In this document: piece after piece, positions 51,015 through 59,061 of the stretch
How the letters are laid out: every line of letters starts with the position of its first letter
How positions within the stretch are numbered: the first letter of the stretch is position 1
Origin: Streptomyces canus 299MFChir4.1
Lineage (GTDB): Bacteria; Actinomycetota; Actinomycetes; Streptomycetales; Streptomycetaceae
DNA: 64,000 nucleotides
Reading direction: 5' to 3'
Assembly: GCF_000383615.1 (NCBI RefSeq)
Contig: NZ_KB911591.1
Location: forward strand, 62,001-126,000
Program-made: the position numbers and the translations under genes
The notes under the pieces: generated by a model
The model's database searches: none
What the model saw: the letters and a program-made list of their open reading frames with translations, nothing else
Told to the model about the DNA's origin: nothing

Positions 51015-52235
51015 GTGATCTCGGGGACTGAGGCTGCCGCATTGGTGTCCACGGCGGCAGCCGGTGCCGAGACGGCGTGGGAGCACCGGGAGCCGTCGGT
51101 TCTCCTCGTGGAGGACGATCCCGGCGACGCGGTGCTCGTGGAGGAACTGGTCGTCGACGGCGCCGTGAAGATGCGGCTGCGATGGGCGCGGTCGATGGCC
51201 GAGGCCGCCGAGGTGCTGGCCACCGAGACACCCGACTGCGTCCTGCTGGACCTGCACCTGCCGGACGCCCAGGGTCTTGAGGCGGTCTCGCGCGTCCAGG
51301 GGCTGGCCGAGCAGGTGGCCATCGTGGTCCTCACCGGCCTCGCCGAGGAGCAGACCGGACTCGCCGCGGTCGCGGCCGGCGCACAGGACTACCTGGTCAA
51401 GGGCCGGGTCGAGCCCGAGCTGTTCGGGCGGGCAGTGCGCTACGCGATCCAGCGCAAGCAGACCGAGCAGGCGGCGGTGGCCCTCCAGGCCGGCGCACTC
51501 CAGGCGCAGGAGAACGCCCGCCTGGAGCGTGGCCTCCTGCCCCGCCCCCTGCTGCGCGCCGAAGGCGTCCAGGTGGTGGCCCGCTACCGGCCCGGACGCG
51601 CCCAGACGCTGCTGGGCGGCGACTTCTACGACATCGTCCAGAGCGCCGACGGCACCCTCCACGCCCTCATCGGGGACGTCTCCGGGCACGGCCCGGACGA
51701 GGCGGCCCTGGGAGTCGCCCTGCGGATCGCCTGGCGCACCCTCGTCCTCAGCGGGATCACCGGCGCGCAGCAGATGGCCCGCCTGGAGGAACTGCTGATG
51801 GCCGAGCGGGCCCGTGACGAGGTCTTCGCGACCCTCGTGACCCTGGCCGCCGTCCCGGGAGAGCAACAGGCCCACGTCGTCCGAGCCGGTCATCACGGCC
51901 TGCTCCGGCGCAGCGGGACGGACGTGGAGTGGGTGGAGGTGCCCGGCGGACCGGCCCTGGGCATGGTCCCGGGCGGCGCGAGGTGGCCGACCGCGGAACT
52001 GGCGGTGCCCGCGGGCACGTCGGTGGTGCTCTTCACCGACGGCCTCTTCGAGGGGCACGTGAGCCGGGGCACGGAACGCCTCGGCGAGGAAGGACTGCTG
52101 GCCCTCGCCCGGGAGGGAGCCGCCCTGGAACCGGAGGCCTTCGTGGACCGGCTGATAGAGAAGGCCGAGAGCCTCGCCGAAGCGCGGGGCGGCCTGGCCG
52201 ACGATGTGGCCGTCGTCCATCTGAACTGGAACTGA
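51015..52235 (+). CDS. Response regulator fused to PP2C phosphatase
   Basis: 406 residues. A REC domain (about 30-150: VLLVEDDPGDAVLVEELV, phospho-acceptor Asp in CVLLDLHLPDA, VVLTGLAEEQ, QDYLVKGRV) is joined by a helix to a SpoIIE-type PP2C domain (GGDFYDIV, IGDVSGHGPDEAA, LFTDGLFEGH). It resembles RsbU/RsbP-type phosphatases switched by phosphorylation. GTG start at 51015 after GGGACGAGA; the frame is open for 24 more codons upstream. The kinase gene follows at once. Confidence 0.88.
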   Translation: MISGTEAAALVSTAAAGAETAWEHREPSVLLVEDDPGDAVLVEELVVDGAVKMRLRWARSMAEAAEVLATETPDCVLLDLHLPDAQGLEAVSRVQGLAEQVAIVVLTGLAEEQTGLAAVAAGAQDYLVKGRVEPELFGRAVRYAIQRKQTEQAAVALQAGALQAQENARLERGLLPRPLLRAEGVQVVARYRPGRAQTLLGGDFYDIVQSADGTLHALIGDVSGHGPDEAALGVALRIAWRTLVLSGITGAQQMARLEELLMAERARDEVFATLVTLAAVPGEQQAHVVRAGHHGLLRRSGTDVEWVEVPGGPALGMVPGGARWPTAELAVPAGTSVVLFTDGLFEGHVSRGTERLGEEGLLALAREGAALEPEAFVDRLIEKAESLAEARGGLADDVAVVHLNWN

Positions 52236-52250
52236 GTGAGTGGGAGCACG

Positions 52251-53888
52251 GTGTCGGACCGCATGGTGAGGCGAGGGATGGGCGCGGTGTGGAGGGGGCG
52301 TCGGCTGACGGTACAGGGGTGGTTCTACCTGCTGCTGGCCGTCATGACGCTGCTGGTGGTGGTCGGCAGCGTGGTCGGCGCCGGTCTGCTCGGCCGGACG
52401 GCGGAGGTGAGCGACCAGCTGCTGCGCCGTACCCAGCCCGCGCAGACCGAGGCGTACCGGCTGCAGGCGGCCCTGGCCAACCAGGAGACGGGTGTCCGCG
52501 GTTACGCGATCTCCGCCGACCGGCAGTTCCTCACCCCGTACACCCAGGGCAAACGCGACGAGGCAGGCTCGGCCGCCCGGCTGCGCGGGTTGATCGGCGA
52601 CCGGCCCGAACTGCTGGCCGACCTCAAAGCCATCGAAACCCAGGCGGCCGACTGGCGCCGCACCTACGCCGAACCCCTCGCCGCCTCGGTCACGCCAGGC
52701 CGTCCGAAGCCGCTGGACCAGCAGAAGGCCGATCAGGGCAAGAAGGAGTTCGACCGGCTGCGCACCCTGTGGGCCCGGCAGAACACCGACCTGGCGAAAG
52801 CGGTGGAGAAGGGCCGGGCCCATCTCATCCATGAACGGCACGTGCGCGACTCGGTCCTGGCGAGCATGGTCGCGGTCTTCCTGCTGGCCGGAATCGCCTG
52901 CGCCGTCCTGGTCCGGGTCCTGGTGACCCGCCCGCTGGAGGCGCTGGCCACGGCGTCCAGGCGGGTGGCGGGCGGCGACTTCTCGTACGTCATCACCGGC
53001 GGCGGGCCGGCCGATCTGACGGCGGTGGCCAATGCCGTCGAAGGCATGCGCTGGCATGTGGTGGCCGAACTCGAGGCATCCCGCGCACAGGAGCAGGAGC
53101 TGACCAGGCAGGCCGCCGACCTGGACGCCCAGACCGAGGAACTGCGCCGCTCCAACGCGGAACTGGAGCAGTTCGCCTACGTCGCCTCCCACGATCTCCA
53201 AGAGCCGCTGCGCAAGGTCGCCTCCTTCTGCCAGCTGCTGGAGAAGCGTTACGGCGACGTCCTCGACGACCGTGGCCGGCAGTACGTCGACTTCGCCGTC
53301 GACGGGGCCCGGCGCATGCAGGTCCTCATCAACGACCTGCTGACCTTCTCCCGGGTCGGGCGGGTCAACGACGCCCGGGTGCCGGTCGGCCTCGACCAGG
53401 CGCTCGACAAGGCCCTGGCCAACCTCGGGACCGCCGTCGAGGAGTCCGGCGCCCGCGTCGACCGCCCGGAGCAGCTGCCCGAGGTCGTCGGGGACCCCAC
53501 CCTGCTGGCCATGCTCTGGCAGAACCTGGTCGGCAACGCCCTCAAGTTCCGCCATCCCGACCGCACTCCGCACGTCTCCATCACCTGCGGAACGGACCCC
53601 GACGAACCCGACAGCCTGCTGGTGTCCGTCACGGACAACGGCATCGGCATTCCCGAGCAGTTCACGGAGAAGGTGTTCATCATCTTCCAGCGGCTGCACG
53701 GCCGGGACGCCTACGGTGGTACCGGCATCGGTCTGGCACTGTGCAAGAAGATCGTGGAACAACATGGTGGCAAGATCTGGATCGACACCGCACACACGGA
53801 CGGCACGCGCTTCTGCTTCGCCCTTCCGTCCATCGCCGAGAGCCCGGAGGCGTCCGGTATCGGCACCGAGGAGAAGGTCCTGACATGA
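52251..53888 (+). CDS. CHASE3-HAMP sensor histidine kinase
   Basis: 545 residues. A membrane helix near 25-45, an extracytoplasmic CHASE3 domain (RTQPAQTEAYRLQAALANQE, TGVRGYAISADRQFLTPYTQ), a second helix (LASMVAVFLLAGIACAVLVR), HAMP, then HisKA with phospho-His in YVASHDLQEPLRKVASF and HATPase_c (NLVGNALKF, DNGIGIPEQF, GTGIGLALCKKIVEQHGGKI). It is a phytochrome-like kinase with a CHASE3 sensor. The GTG at 52251 has GGGAG upstream; a GTG at 52236 directly after the previous stop is also possible. Its stop overlaps the next start (ATGA). Confidence 0.9.
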   Translation: MSDRMVRRGMGAVWRGRRLTVQGWFYLLLAVMTLLVVVGSVVGAGLLGRTAEVSDQLLRRTQPAQTEAYRLQAALANQETGVRGYAISADRQFLTPYTQGKRDEAGSAARLRGLIGDRPELLADLKAIETQAADWRRTYAEPLAASVTPGRPKPLDQQKADQGKKEFDRLRTLWARQNTDLAKAVEKGRAHLIHERHVRDSVLASMVAVFLLAGIACAVLVRVLVTRPLEALATASRRVAGGDFSYVITGGGPADLTAVANAVEGMRWHVVAELEASRAQEQELTRQAADLDAQTEELRRSNAELEQFAYVASHDLQEPLRKVASFCQLLEKRYGDVLDDRGRQYVDFAVDGARRMQVLINDLLTFSRVGRVNDARVPVGLDQALDKALANLGTAVEESGARVDRPEQLPEVVGDPTLLAMLWQNLVGNALKFRHPDRTPHVSITCGTDPDEPDSLLVSVTDNGIGIPEQFTEKVFIIFQRLHGRDAYGGTGIGLALCKKIVEQHGGKIWIDTAHTDGTRFCFALPSIAESPEASGIGTEEKVLT

Positions 53889-54331
53889 CCACCCCAGGCG
53901 CCAGCCCCATCGACGTGCTCCTCGTCGAGGACGACCCCGGCGACGAGCTGATGACCCGTGAGGCGTTCGAGGACAACAAGATCGGCAACACCCTCCACGT
54001 GGTCCGGGACGGCGAGGAGGCACTGGACTTCCTCTACCGGCGCGGCGACCACACGGACGCGCCTGAGCCCGACCTCATCCTGCTCGACCTCAACCTGCCC
54101 AAGTACGACGGGCGTCAGGTCCTGGAGAAGATCAAGTCCGACCCGGAGCTGGCCCACATCCCCGTCGTCGTCCTCACCACCTCCGCGGCCGAGGAGGACA
54201 TCCTGCGCAGCTACAAGCTGCACGCCAACGCCTATGTCACCAAGCCGGTGGACCTGGACCAGTTCATCGCCGCGGTGCGTCAGATCGACGACTTCTTCGT
54301 CCAGGTCGTCCGTCTGCCCCGCCACTTCTGA
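53885..54331 (+). CDS. Single-domain response regulator (Rcp1-like)
   Basis: 148 residues, a lone REC domain: DVLLVEDDPGDELMTREAFE, GEEALDFLYRRGDH, phospho-acceptor Asp in LILLDLNLPKYDGR, VVLTTSAAEEDI and YVTKPVDLDQF. It has no output domain, like the Rcp1 partners of phytochrome kinases. It is translationally coupled to the kinase. The operon could relay phosphate between two REC proteins, with the fused PP2C as output. Confidence 0.9.
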   Translation: MTTPGASPIDVLLVEDDPGDELMTREAFEDNKIGNTLHVVRDGEEALDFLYRRGDHTDAPEPDLILLDLNLPKYDGRQVLEKIKSDPELAHIPVVVLTTSAAEEDILRSYKLHANAYVTKPVDLDQFIAAVRQIDDFFVQVVRLPRHF

Positions 54332-54340
54332 AGCCGCTGC

Positions 54341-54386
54341 CCGACCGGCGGGCCGTAAGGGAACCGTCCGTGCCCCGCCCGGTCGG
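54341..54386. terminator. Imperfect hairpin between the response regulator and MerR genes
   Basis: CCGACCGGCGGG (54341-54352) pairs with CCGCCCGGTCGG (54375-54386) with a small bulge across a 22-base loop, in the 66-base gap between converging stop codons. Confidence 0.45.
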
Positions 54387-54397
54387 CGACAGAGGGC

Positions 54398-55147
54398 TCA
54401 TCCGCGCTCGCGGAGGTACGCCTCCAGCTCCGCGGCCCCGGCCAGCATCGCCCGGCCGCGGGCGGAGAGCCGGCTCCGCCAGTCGCACAGCGCGTCCTGA
54501 AGCGGCTCAAGGCCGCCGGCCTCCCGCACCTGGGCGATCAGCGGGGCGATCTGCTCCAGCAGATGGCCGCCCCGCCTGAGCTGATGGGTCAGCCGGGCGT
54601 CCCGTACGGCGGCCTCGTCGTACACGCGATACCCGGTCAGCGGGTCACGGTGCGGCCGCACCAGCCCGGCACGCTCCCATTTGCGCAGTGTCGCGGGCCG
54701 GATTCCGAGCCTGCCGGCCAGCGGCCCGATGAACGTCACCCCGGGCCCGGACCCGGTCTGTACGGCCGTTTCGGACACCGTGGCGGGGTCCAGGTCGTGC
54801 AGCGCCCGCTCCACGGCCCGGAGGGTCCGCCGGTCGTCGAGGAGTTCGGCGTGGCTCTCGTCGACGAGCCGGAACGCGTCGTCGACGGCGCCCTCGTTCA
54901 CCGCCCGCATGATCGCGGTGGCCGTCCGATGCCCGTGGCCCGGCAGCAGGGCGAGGAAGGCGCGCAGGGCGCTCGCGTGCAGCGGGGTGTAGACGCGGTA
55001 GCCGTGCGGTGTGCGACCGGCGGCCGGAAGGATGCCGGCCTCCTCGTAGTTCCGCACCGCCTGGGTGGACAGCCCGTGCCCGCGCGCCAGGTCGACCGGC
55101 CTGAGGCGCCCCTCGTTTTGAAGCTTTCTTCCCACGTCAGCGACCAT
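54398..55147 (-). CDS. Tandem MerR-domain regulator (TioE-type)
   Basis: 249 residues with two MerR HTH units: RPVDLARGHGLSTQAVRNYE with AGILPAAGRTPHGYRVYTP (about 16-55), and GPLAGRLGIRPATLRKWERA with GLVRPHRDPLTGYRVYDEAA (about 145-190). The pair on one chain fits the TioE family of actinomycete regulators. The ATG at 55147 is chosen by domain position. It is divergent from the esterase gene with a 46-base gap containing a perfect dyad, so autoregulation and control of the esterase are likely. Confidence 0.82.
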   Translation of the reverse strand: MVADVGRKLQNEGRLRPVDLARGHGLSTQAVRNYEEAGILPAAGRTPHGYRVYTPLHASALRAFLALLPGHGHRTATAIMRAVNEGAVDDAFRLVDESHAELLDDRRTLRAVERALHDLDPATVSETAVQTGSGPGVTFIGPLAGRLGIRPATLRKWERAGLVRPHRDPLTGYRVYDEAAVRDARLTHQLRRGGHLLEQIAPLIAQVREAGGLEPLQDALCDWRSRLSARGRAMLAGAAELEAYLRERG

Positions 55148-55160
55148 ATCGCGGAAAAGT

Positions 55161-55177
55161 TTCAACCGAAGGTTGAA
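55161..55177. promoter_or_regulatory. Perfect 7-base dyad between TioE-type regulator and esterase genes
   Basis: TTCAACC-GAA-GGTTGAA, a perfect dyad centred in the 46-base divergent gap. Another TTGAAG lies a few bases downstream. A MerR-type operator is the natural reading. Confidence 0.6.
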
Positions 55178-55193
55178 CGATAGCGTTGAAGGC

Positions 55194-56396
55194 ATGGCGA
55201 CTGACATCAAGGACACCGCCCATGCCGTCGACGCTGCCGCCGTCATGGGACTGCTCCCCTCCCGGCCCCGGCTGCTCGCCCTGGGCGAGCCCACCCACGG
55301 CGAGGACACCCTGCTCGAACTGCGCAACGAGCTCTTCCGGCAGCTCGTGGAGCAGGAGGGTTACCGGACGATCGCGCTCGAGAGCGACTGCATGCGGGGC
55401 CTGCTGGTGGACGACTTCGTCACCGCGGGCACAGGCACCCTCGACGAGGTCATGGAGCAGGGATTCAGCCACGGTTGGGGCTCCTCCGCGGCCAACCGCG
55501 CACTCGTGCGCTGGATGCGCGCGCACAACGACGGCCGGCCCGCGTCCGAGCGGGTCCGCTTCGCGGGCTTCGACGGCCCGCTGGAGATCACGGCCGCAGC
55601 GAGCCCCCGACAGGCCCTCACCGCCCTCCACGGTTACCTCGCGGCTCAGGTGGACGCAGAACTGCTTCCGTGCACCGCGCCGACACTCGACCGCCTGCTC
55701 GGCGCGGACGACCGGTGGACCGATCCCGCCGCGATGACGGACCCGGCGCAGTCGGTGGGGCGGTCGGCCGACGCGGACCGGCTGCGGCTGCTCACCGACG
55801 AACTGGTGACGCTGCTCGATGCCGGGGCACCGCACCTGATCGCGGAGACCTCGCGGGACGACTGGGACCGCGCGTGCCTGTACGGGCGCACAGCGGCCGG
55901 TCTGCTGCGCTACCACCACGGGATGGCCGACACCTCGCCGGCCCGTATGACGCGCCTGTGCGCGCTGCGGGACTCGATGATGGCCCACAACCTCCTCGCC
56001 CTCGCCGCCCGCGGGCCTGTACTCGTCCACGCCCACAACTCCCATCTCCAGCGCGAGAAGAGCTCGATGCGGATGTGGGAGGGCCGGGTGGAGTGGTGGA
56101 GCGCCGGCGCGCTGGTGAGCGCGCGGCTGGGCGAGGAGTACGCCTTCGTCGCCACGGCCCTCGGCACGATCCGCCACCAGGGAGTGGACGCACCGCACCG
56201 GGACACCGTCGAGGGACTCCTGTACGCCCTCCCGCAGGACCACTGCCTCATCGACCCCCGACGCCTGGCCACCGCACTCGGCGACGCGGCGCCCGCGCCC
56301 CGCGTGTCCCCCTGGTTCGGCTACGCCCCGCTCGACCCGGCCCACTTGGCGACCATCGACGGCCTGGTGTTCGTCAAGGACGTCCCGCGGAGCTAG
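55194..56396 (+). CDS. Erythromycin-esterase family protein
   Basis: 400 residues. The family motif LLALGEPTHGEDTLLELRNE, with Glu and His of the EPTHG loop, and IALESDCMRGLLVDDFV lie near residues 28-80; VLVHAHNSHLQREKSSMRMW lies near 285. EreA/EreB-type enzymes hydrolyse the macrolactone ester; the wider family includes succinoglycan-associated and other metal-dependent hydrolases, so macrolide activity is not proven. The ATG at 55194 has GAAGG only one base away, so translation may be weak or leaderless. It is divergent from the TioE-type regulator. Confidence 0.82.
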   Translation: MATDIKDTAHAVDAAAVMGLLPSRPRLLALGEPTHGEDTLLELRNELFRQLVEQEGYRTIALESDCMRGLLVDDFVTAGTGTLDEVMEQGFSHGWGSSAANRALVRWMRAHNDGRPASERVRFAGFDGPLEITAAASPRQALTALHGYLAAQVDAELLPCTAPTLDRLLGADDRWTDPAAMTDPAQSVGRSADADRLRLLTDELVTLLDAGAPHLIAETSRDDWDRACLYGRTAAGLLRYHHGMADTSPARMTRLCALRDSMMAHNLLALAARGPVLVHAHNSHLQREKSSMRMWEGRVEWWSAGALVSARLGEEYAFVATALGTIRHQGVDAPHRDTVEGLLYALPQDHCLIDPRRLATALGDAAPAPRVSPWFGYAPLDPAHLATIDGLVFVKDVPRS

Positions 56397-56500
56397 CCGC
56401 TGCCGTCCTCCGGTTGGTCGAACTCACGTATCACTGACTGTTATTCGTTCGAATCTACGAACTTCCCGCGTAGTGGGTTACTGATCGCGCCCCGCACTGG

Positions 56501-56515
56501 TAGGAAACCTTCCTA
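56501..56515 (+). promoter_or_regulatory. CsnR-type operator-like palindrome before the chitosanase
   Basis: TAGGAA-ACC-TTCCTA, perfect 6-base arms, about 52 bases before the chitosanase start. Streptomycete GH46 chitosanase genes carry a related palindrome bound by the ROK-family repressor CsnR. The regulator gene is not in the window. Confidence 0.55.
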
Positions 56516-56566
56516 ACAACCAGGTCTGGACCAACTCTCCACCCCCCACCTCCACTTGGAGCCCCC

Positions 56567-57400
56567 GTGGAACCTGACACAGTGCACCCGGCCGCCCACC
56601 CGTCCCGCCGCACCCTGCTCGCTCTGATGGGAGCGGCGACCTGCGCCGGGATGCTCAGCTCCGTGCCCGCCGCGGCGGCGTCCGCGGCCGCACCGGGCCT
56701 CGACGACCCCGCGAAGAAGGAGATCGCCATGAAGCTGGTGTCGAGCGCGGAGAACTCCTCGCTCGACTGGAAGGCGCAGTACCGGTACATCGAGGACATC
56801 GGTGACGGTCGCGGGTACACCGCCGGCATCATCGGCTTCTGCTCCGGAACCGGAGACATGCTCGACCTCGTCCAGCTGTACGCCGACCGCAAGCCCGGCA
56901 ACGTCCTCGCCAAGTACCTGCCGGCGCTGCGCCGCGTCGACGGCACCGACTCCCACAGCGGCCTGGACCCGAACTTCCCCGCCGACTGGCGCAAGGCCGC
57001 CCAGGACACGGCGTTCCAGCAGGCGCAGAACGACGAACGCGACCGTGTCTACTTCAACCCCGCCGTCAGGCAGGGCAAGACGGACGGGCTGCGCGCACTC
57101 GGCCAGTTCGCCTACTACGACGCCATCGTCATGCACGGCGACGGCGGCGACGCGACCAGCTTCAGCAGCATTCGCCGCCGGGCCCTGCGCACGGCCGAGC
57201 CCCCGGCCCAGGGCGGCAACGAGACGACGTACCTGAACGCCTTCCTCGACGCACGCGTGTGGGCGATGAAACAGGAGGAGGCACACAGCGACACCAGCCG
57301 GGTCGACACCGCCCAACGCGTCTTCCTGCGCAAGGGCAACCTCGACCTGAACCCGCCCCTGGACTGGAAGGTCTACGGCGACAGTTACCACATCGGCTGA
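56567..57400 (+). CDS. csn: Secreted GH46 chitosanase
   Basis: 277 residues. A twin-arginine-type signal (HPSRRTLLALMGAATCAGML, then PAAAASAAAP) precedes the GH46 domain. LDDPAKKEIAMKLVSSAENS carries the catalytic acid Glu, and YIEDIGDGRGYTAGIIGFCS the catalytic Asp; GQFAYYDAIVMHG and NLDLNPPLDWKVYGDSYHIG complete the fold. It is close in length and motifs to the Streptomyces N174 enzyme that cleaves chitosan endolytically. GTG start after TTGGAG. Confidence 0.93.
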   Translation: MEPDTVHPAAHPSRRTLLALMGAATCAGMLSSVPAAAASAAAPGLDDPAKKEIAMKLVSSAENSSLDWKAQYRYIEDIGDGRGYTAGIIGFCSGTGDMLDLVQLYADRKPGNVLAKYLPALRRVDGTDSHSGLDPNFPADWRKAAQDTAFQQAQNDERDRVYFNPAVRQGKTDGLRALGQFAYYDAIVMHGDGGDATSFSSIRRRALRTAEPPAQGGNETTYLNAFLDARVWAMKQEEAHSDTSRVDTAQRVFLRKGNLDLNPPLDWKVYGDSYHIG

Positions 57401-57412
57401 CGGAGAAGGGGC

Positions 57413-57444
57413 GACGGCCCGGTGCGCCACAGCGCCGGGCCGTC
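57413..57444 (+). terminator. Hairpin terminator after the chitosanase
   Basis: 10-base perfect arms GACGGCCCGG (57413-57422) and CCGGGCCGTC (57435-57444), starting 12 bases past the stop codon. Confidence 0.6.
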
Positions 57445-57531
57445 GACGCTCCCGGAAAGCGCGCCGACGACGCCATGCCGTGACATCGCTCTCGGCGCAG
57501 CGTGTTTGCCGTCGGAGCGAGCGGTAACGCG

Positions 57532-57966
57532 ATGTCCATGAGTGAATCGAACGAGCAGACGAACCAAGATTCCGCGAACACTCGGACCGCGGCGGCGAAG
57601 GCCCGGCGTACCACGGCGAAGGCCACCGCCCCGGCCGCCAAGGCGGCGAACAAGGCCGCCACGAAGACGGATGACGCCGCGTCAGCGGGCAAGGAGGTGA
57701 CGGAACGCACGGCCAAGACGGTGAGTGGTGCCGCACAGACCGCGGCCAAGAGCGTCGAGGCCGGCCGCCAGACCGTCGTCGCCGCCTCCGGGCAGGCGGC
57801 GGCCGTCGCCAAGACGGCCTGGACGGTGATCGCCCAGCGCAAGATCATCGCGGCGGGCGTGGGGGCGGGCCTGACCGCGCTGACCGCCACGTCCTACGCC
57901 GTCGGGCGGCGCGCCGGACGTCACACGCACGGTCCGATCACCCGCCTGACCGGCGGTCGGATCTGA
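57532..57966 (+). CDS. Lys/Ala-rich protein with C-terminal membrane segment
   Basis: 144 residues. The first 75 are Ala/Lys/Thr-rich (AAAKARRTTAKATAPAAKAA) like histone H1 or heparin-binding tails, then helical AKSVEAGRQTVVAASGQAAA, then a hydrophobic segment (KIIAAGVGAGLTALTATSYA) and a basic end. It might bind nucleic acid or polyanions near the membrane. No strong Shine-Dalgarno is seen before the ATG. I do not recognise a named family. Confidence 0.65.
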   Translation: MSMSESNEQTNQDSANTRTAAAKARRTTAKATAPAAKAANKAATKTDDAASAGKEVTERTAKTVSGAAQTAAKSVEAGRQTVVAASGQAAAVAKTAWTVIAQRKIIAAGVGAGLTALTATSYAVGRRAGRHTHGPITRLTGGRI

Positions 57967-58022
57967 CGCGGCAGGGTGGGCCCGGAGGCATTCCTTCGCG
58001 GCGCGGGCGTACCGACTCCTTG

Positions 58023-58697
58023 TCACCGTTCCTGTGACAGCAGGTCGTTGAGCCGGGCGCCCGCCGCCCACCGCCGCAGAGCGGACCCGTCGAGCAGGCG
58101 GATCGTCCGCTCCCGGTGTGCCCACCGGATGTCGCGGGCGGTGAAGACACCGCGATGCACGACCAGACGCAGAGGCGACACCTGGTCCCCGCGGTGCGCG
58201 TGGGGATGCGGCACGTCCTCGTCGGGCAGGGGTTCCGCCACCGGCCGGAAGGCCACGTCGATGCGACGCCCGGCCGCGTCCCGGGCGCACAGGCGCGGCC
58301 GGTCCGGCGCGGGCACCAGCCGCACCCGCCACCCGTCCCGGCGCAGCATCCGGGCCACCGCCAACGCGAGTTGCTGGGTGTCGAGTTCGAGCAGCTCGTC
58401 CGCGGTGTAGTAGCCCAGACGACGGCGCGCGCCGGGGCGCCCGTGCCGTATCGCGACCGTGACGACCAAGGTCAGGACGACGACACCGGCGACCGGGACG
58501 CCGATCCCGGCGGCGCGGTACCCCGCGGCGAGCACGGCCGCCACCGCGCACACGGCCACCAGGACACCCGCGAAGGCGGGCAGCACGTCACGCAGCCTGG
58601 GGCCGTAGCGTCCCTGGTCCCGCAGCGCGCGCACGACGTGCCGTTTGCGTGATCGGCGCGACGGGGAGGGGCCGGATGTCCGCGATAGGCGTGCCAC
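58023..58697 (-). CDS. Membrane protein with Mrr-like restriction-endonuclease fold region
   Basis: 224 residues. Two membrane helices (FAGVLVAVCAVAAVLAAGYR and VPVAGVVVLTLVVTVAI, about 45-95) precede YYTADELLELDTQQLALAVA with RMLRRDGWRVRLVP, the start pattern of Mrr/restriction-endonuclease-like domains. The later part (RIDVAFRPV, VVHRGVFTARDIRWAHRE) fits the same fold; a complete D-ExK active site is not evident. The GTG at 58697 has GGAGGG eight bases upstream; a longer version from 58715 or 58730 is possible. The function is unknown. Confidence 0.6.
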   Translation of the reverse strand: MARLSRTSGPSPSRRSRKRHVVRALRDQGRYGPRLRDVLPAFAGVLVAVCAVAAVLAAGYRAAGIGVPVAGVVVLTLVVTVAIRHGRPGARRRLGYYTADELLELDTQQLALAVARMLRRDGWRVRLVPAPDRPRLCARDAAGRRIDVAFRPVAEPLPDEDVPHPHAHRGDQVSPLRLVVHRGVFTARDIRWAHRERTIRLLDGSALRRWAAGARLNDLLSQER

Positions 58698-59061
58698 AGC
58701 CCCAGCCCTCCCCATGCCGCCGGTCCGCACCCGTCATTTCACGGATACCCAGCGCGCCGCCAAGTCCCGTGTGCGCAAGGCGAATTCGGCCACGTTCACC
58801 CAGCGCACGGAAGCGTCAGGGGGCGCGTCGGAAAACACCAGGACGCCCCCGCCTTCGAGCGCCACGACCTGGCACGGAGCGGTCCGCAGGCAAGGGCGTG
58901 TCACGGCCCCGCGCCACGCTCCGTGCCGACCCGGTTGCGAGTACTCGCTCACACGCGAGGCTGGATACATGCCCACCGGGGCACACGGGAAGGACAGGAC
59001 GGCCGAGCGAACACGCCACAGACTGGCAGCGAGCGGCGCCGACCGGCGAGGAGAGGAAGAC
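58698..59061. other. Intergenic region before the PAS-GAF-PP2C gene
   Basis: About 364 bases between the Mrr-like gene and the phosphatase gene. Apart from the doubtful 56-residue frame listed separately I see no repeat, hairpin or clear promoter element here. Confidence 0.45.
58734..58904 (-). CDS. Doubtful 56-residue ORF
   Basis: GTG start, reading VTRPCLRTAPCQVVALEGGG and ending in FALRTRDLAARWVSVK, just before the Mrr-like gene on the same strand. About 80 percent of codons end in G or C, below the neighbours. The tail looks faintly like a DUF397-type fold. It may be real or a relic; no Shine-Dalgarno stands out. Confidence 0.25.
   Translation of the reverse strand: MTRPCLRTAPCQVVALEGGGVLVFSDAPPDASVRWVNVAEFALRTRDLAARWVSVK

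Noticed and set aside
50826..54023. 1065-residue minus-strand frame across the REC-PP2C/kinase/regulator operon
   Set aside because: Antisense to three genes with intact catalytic motifs and coupled starts; its composition is that of a high-GC shadow.
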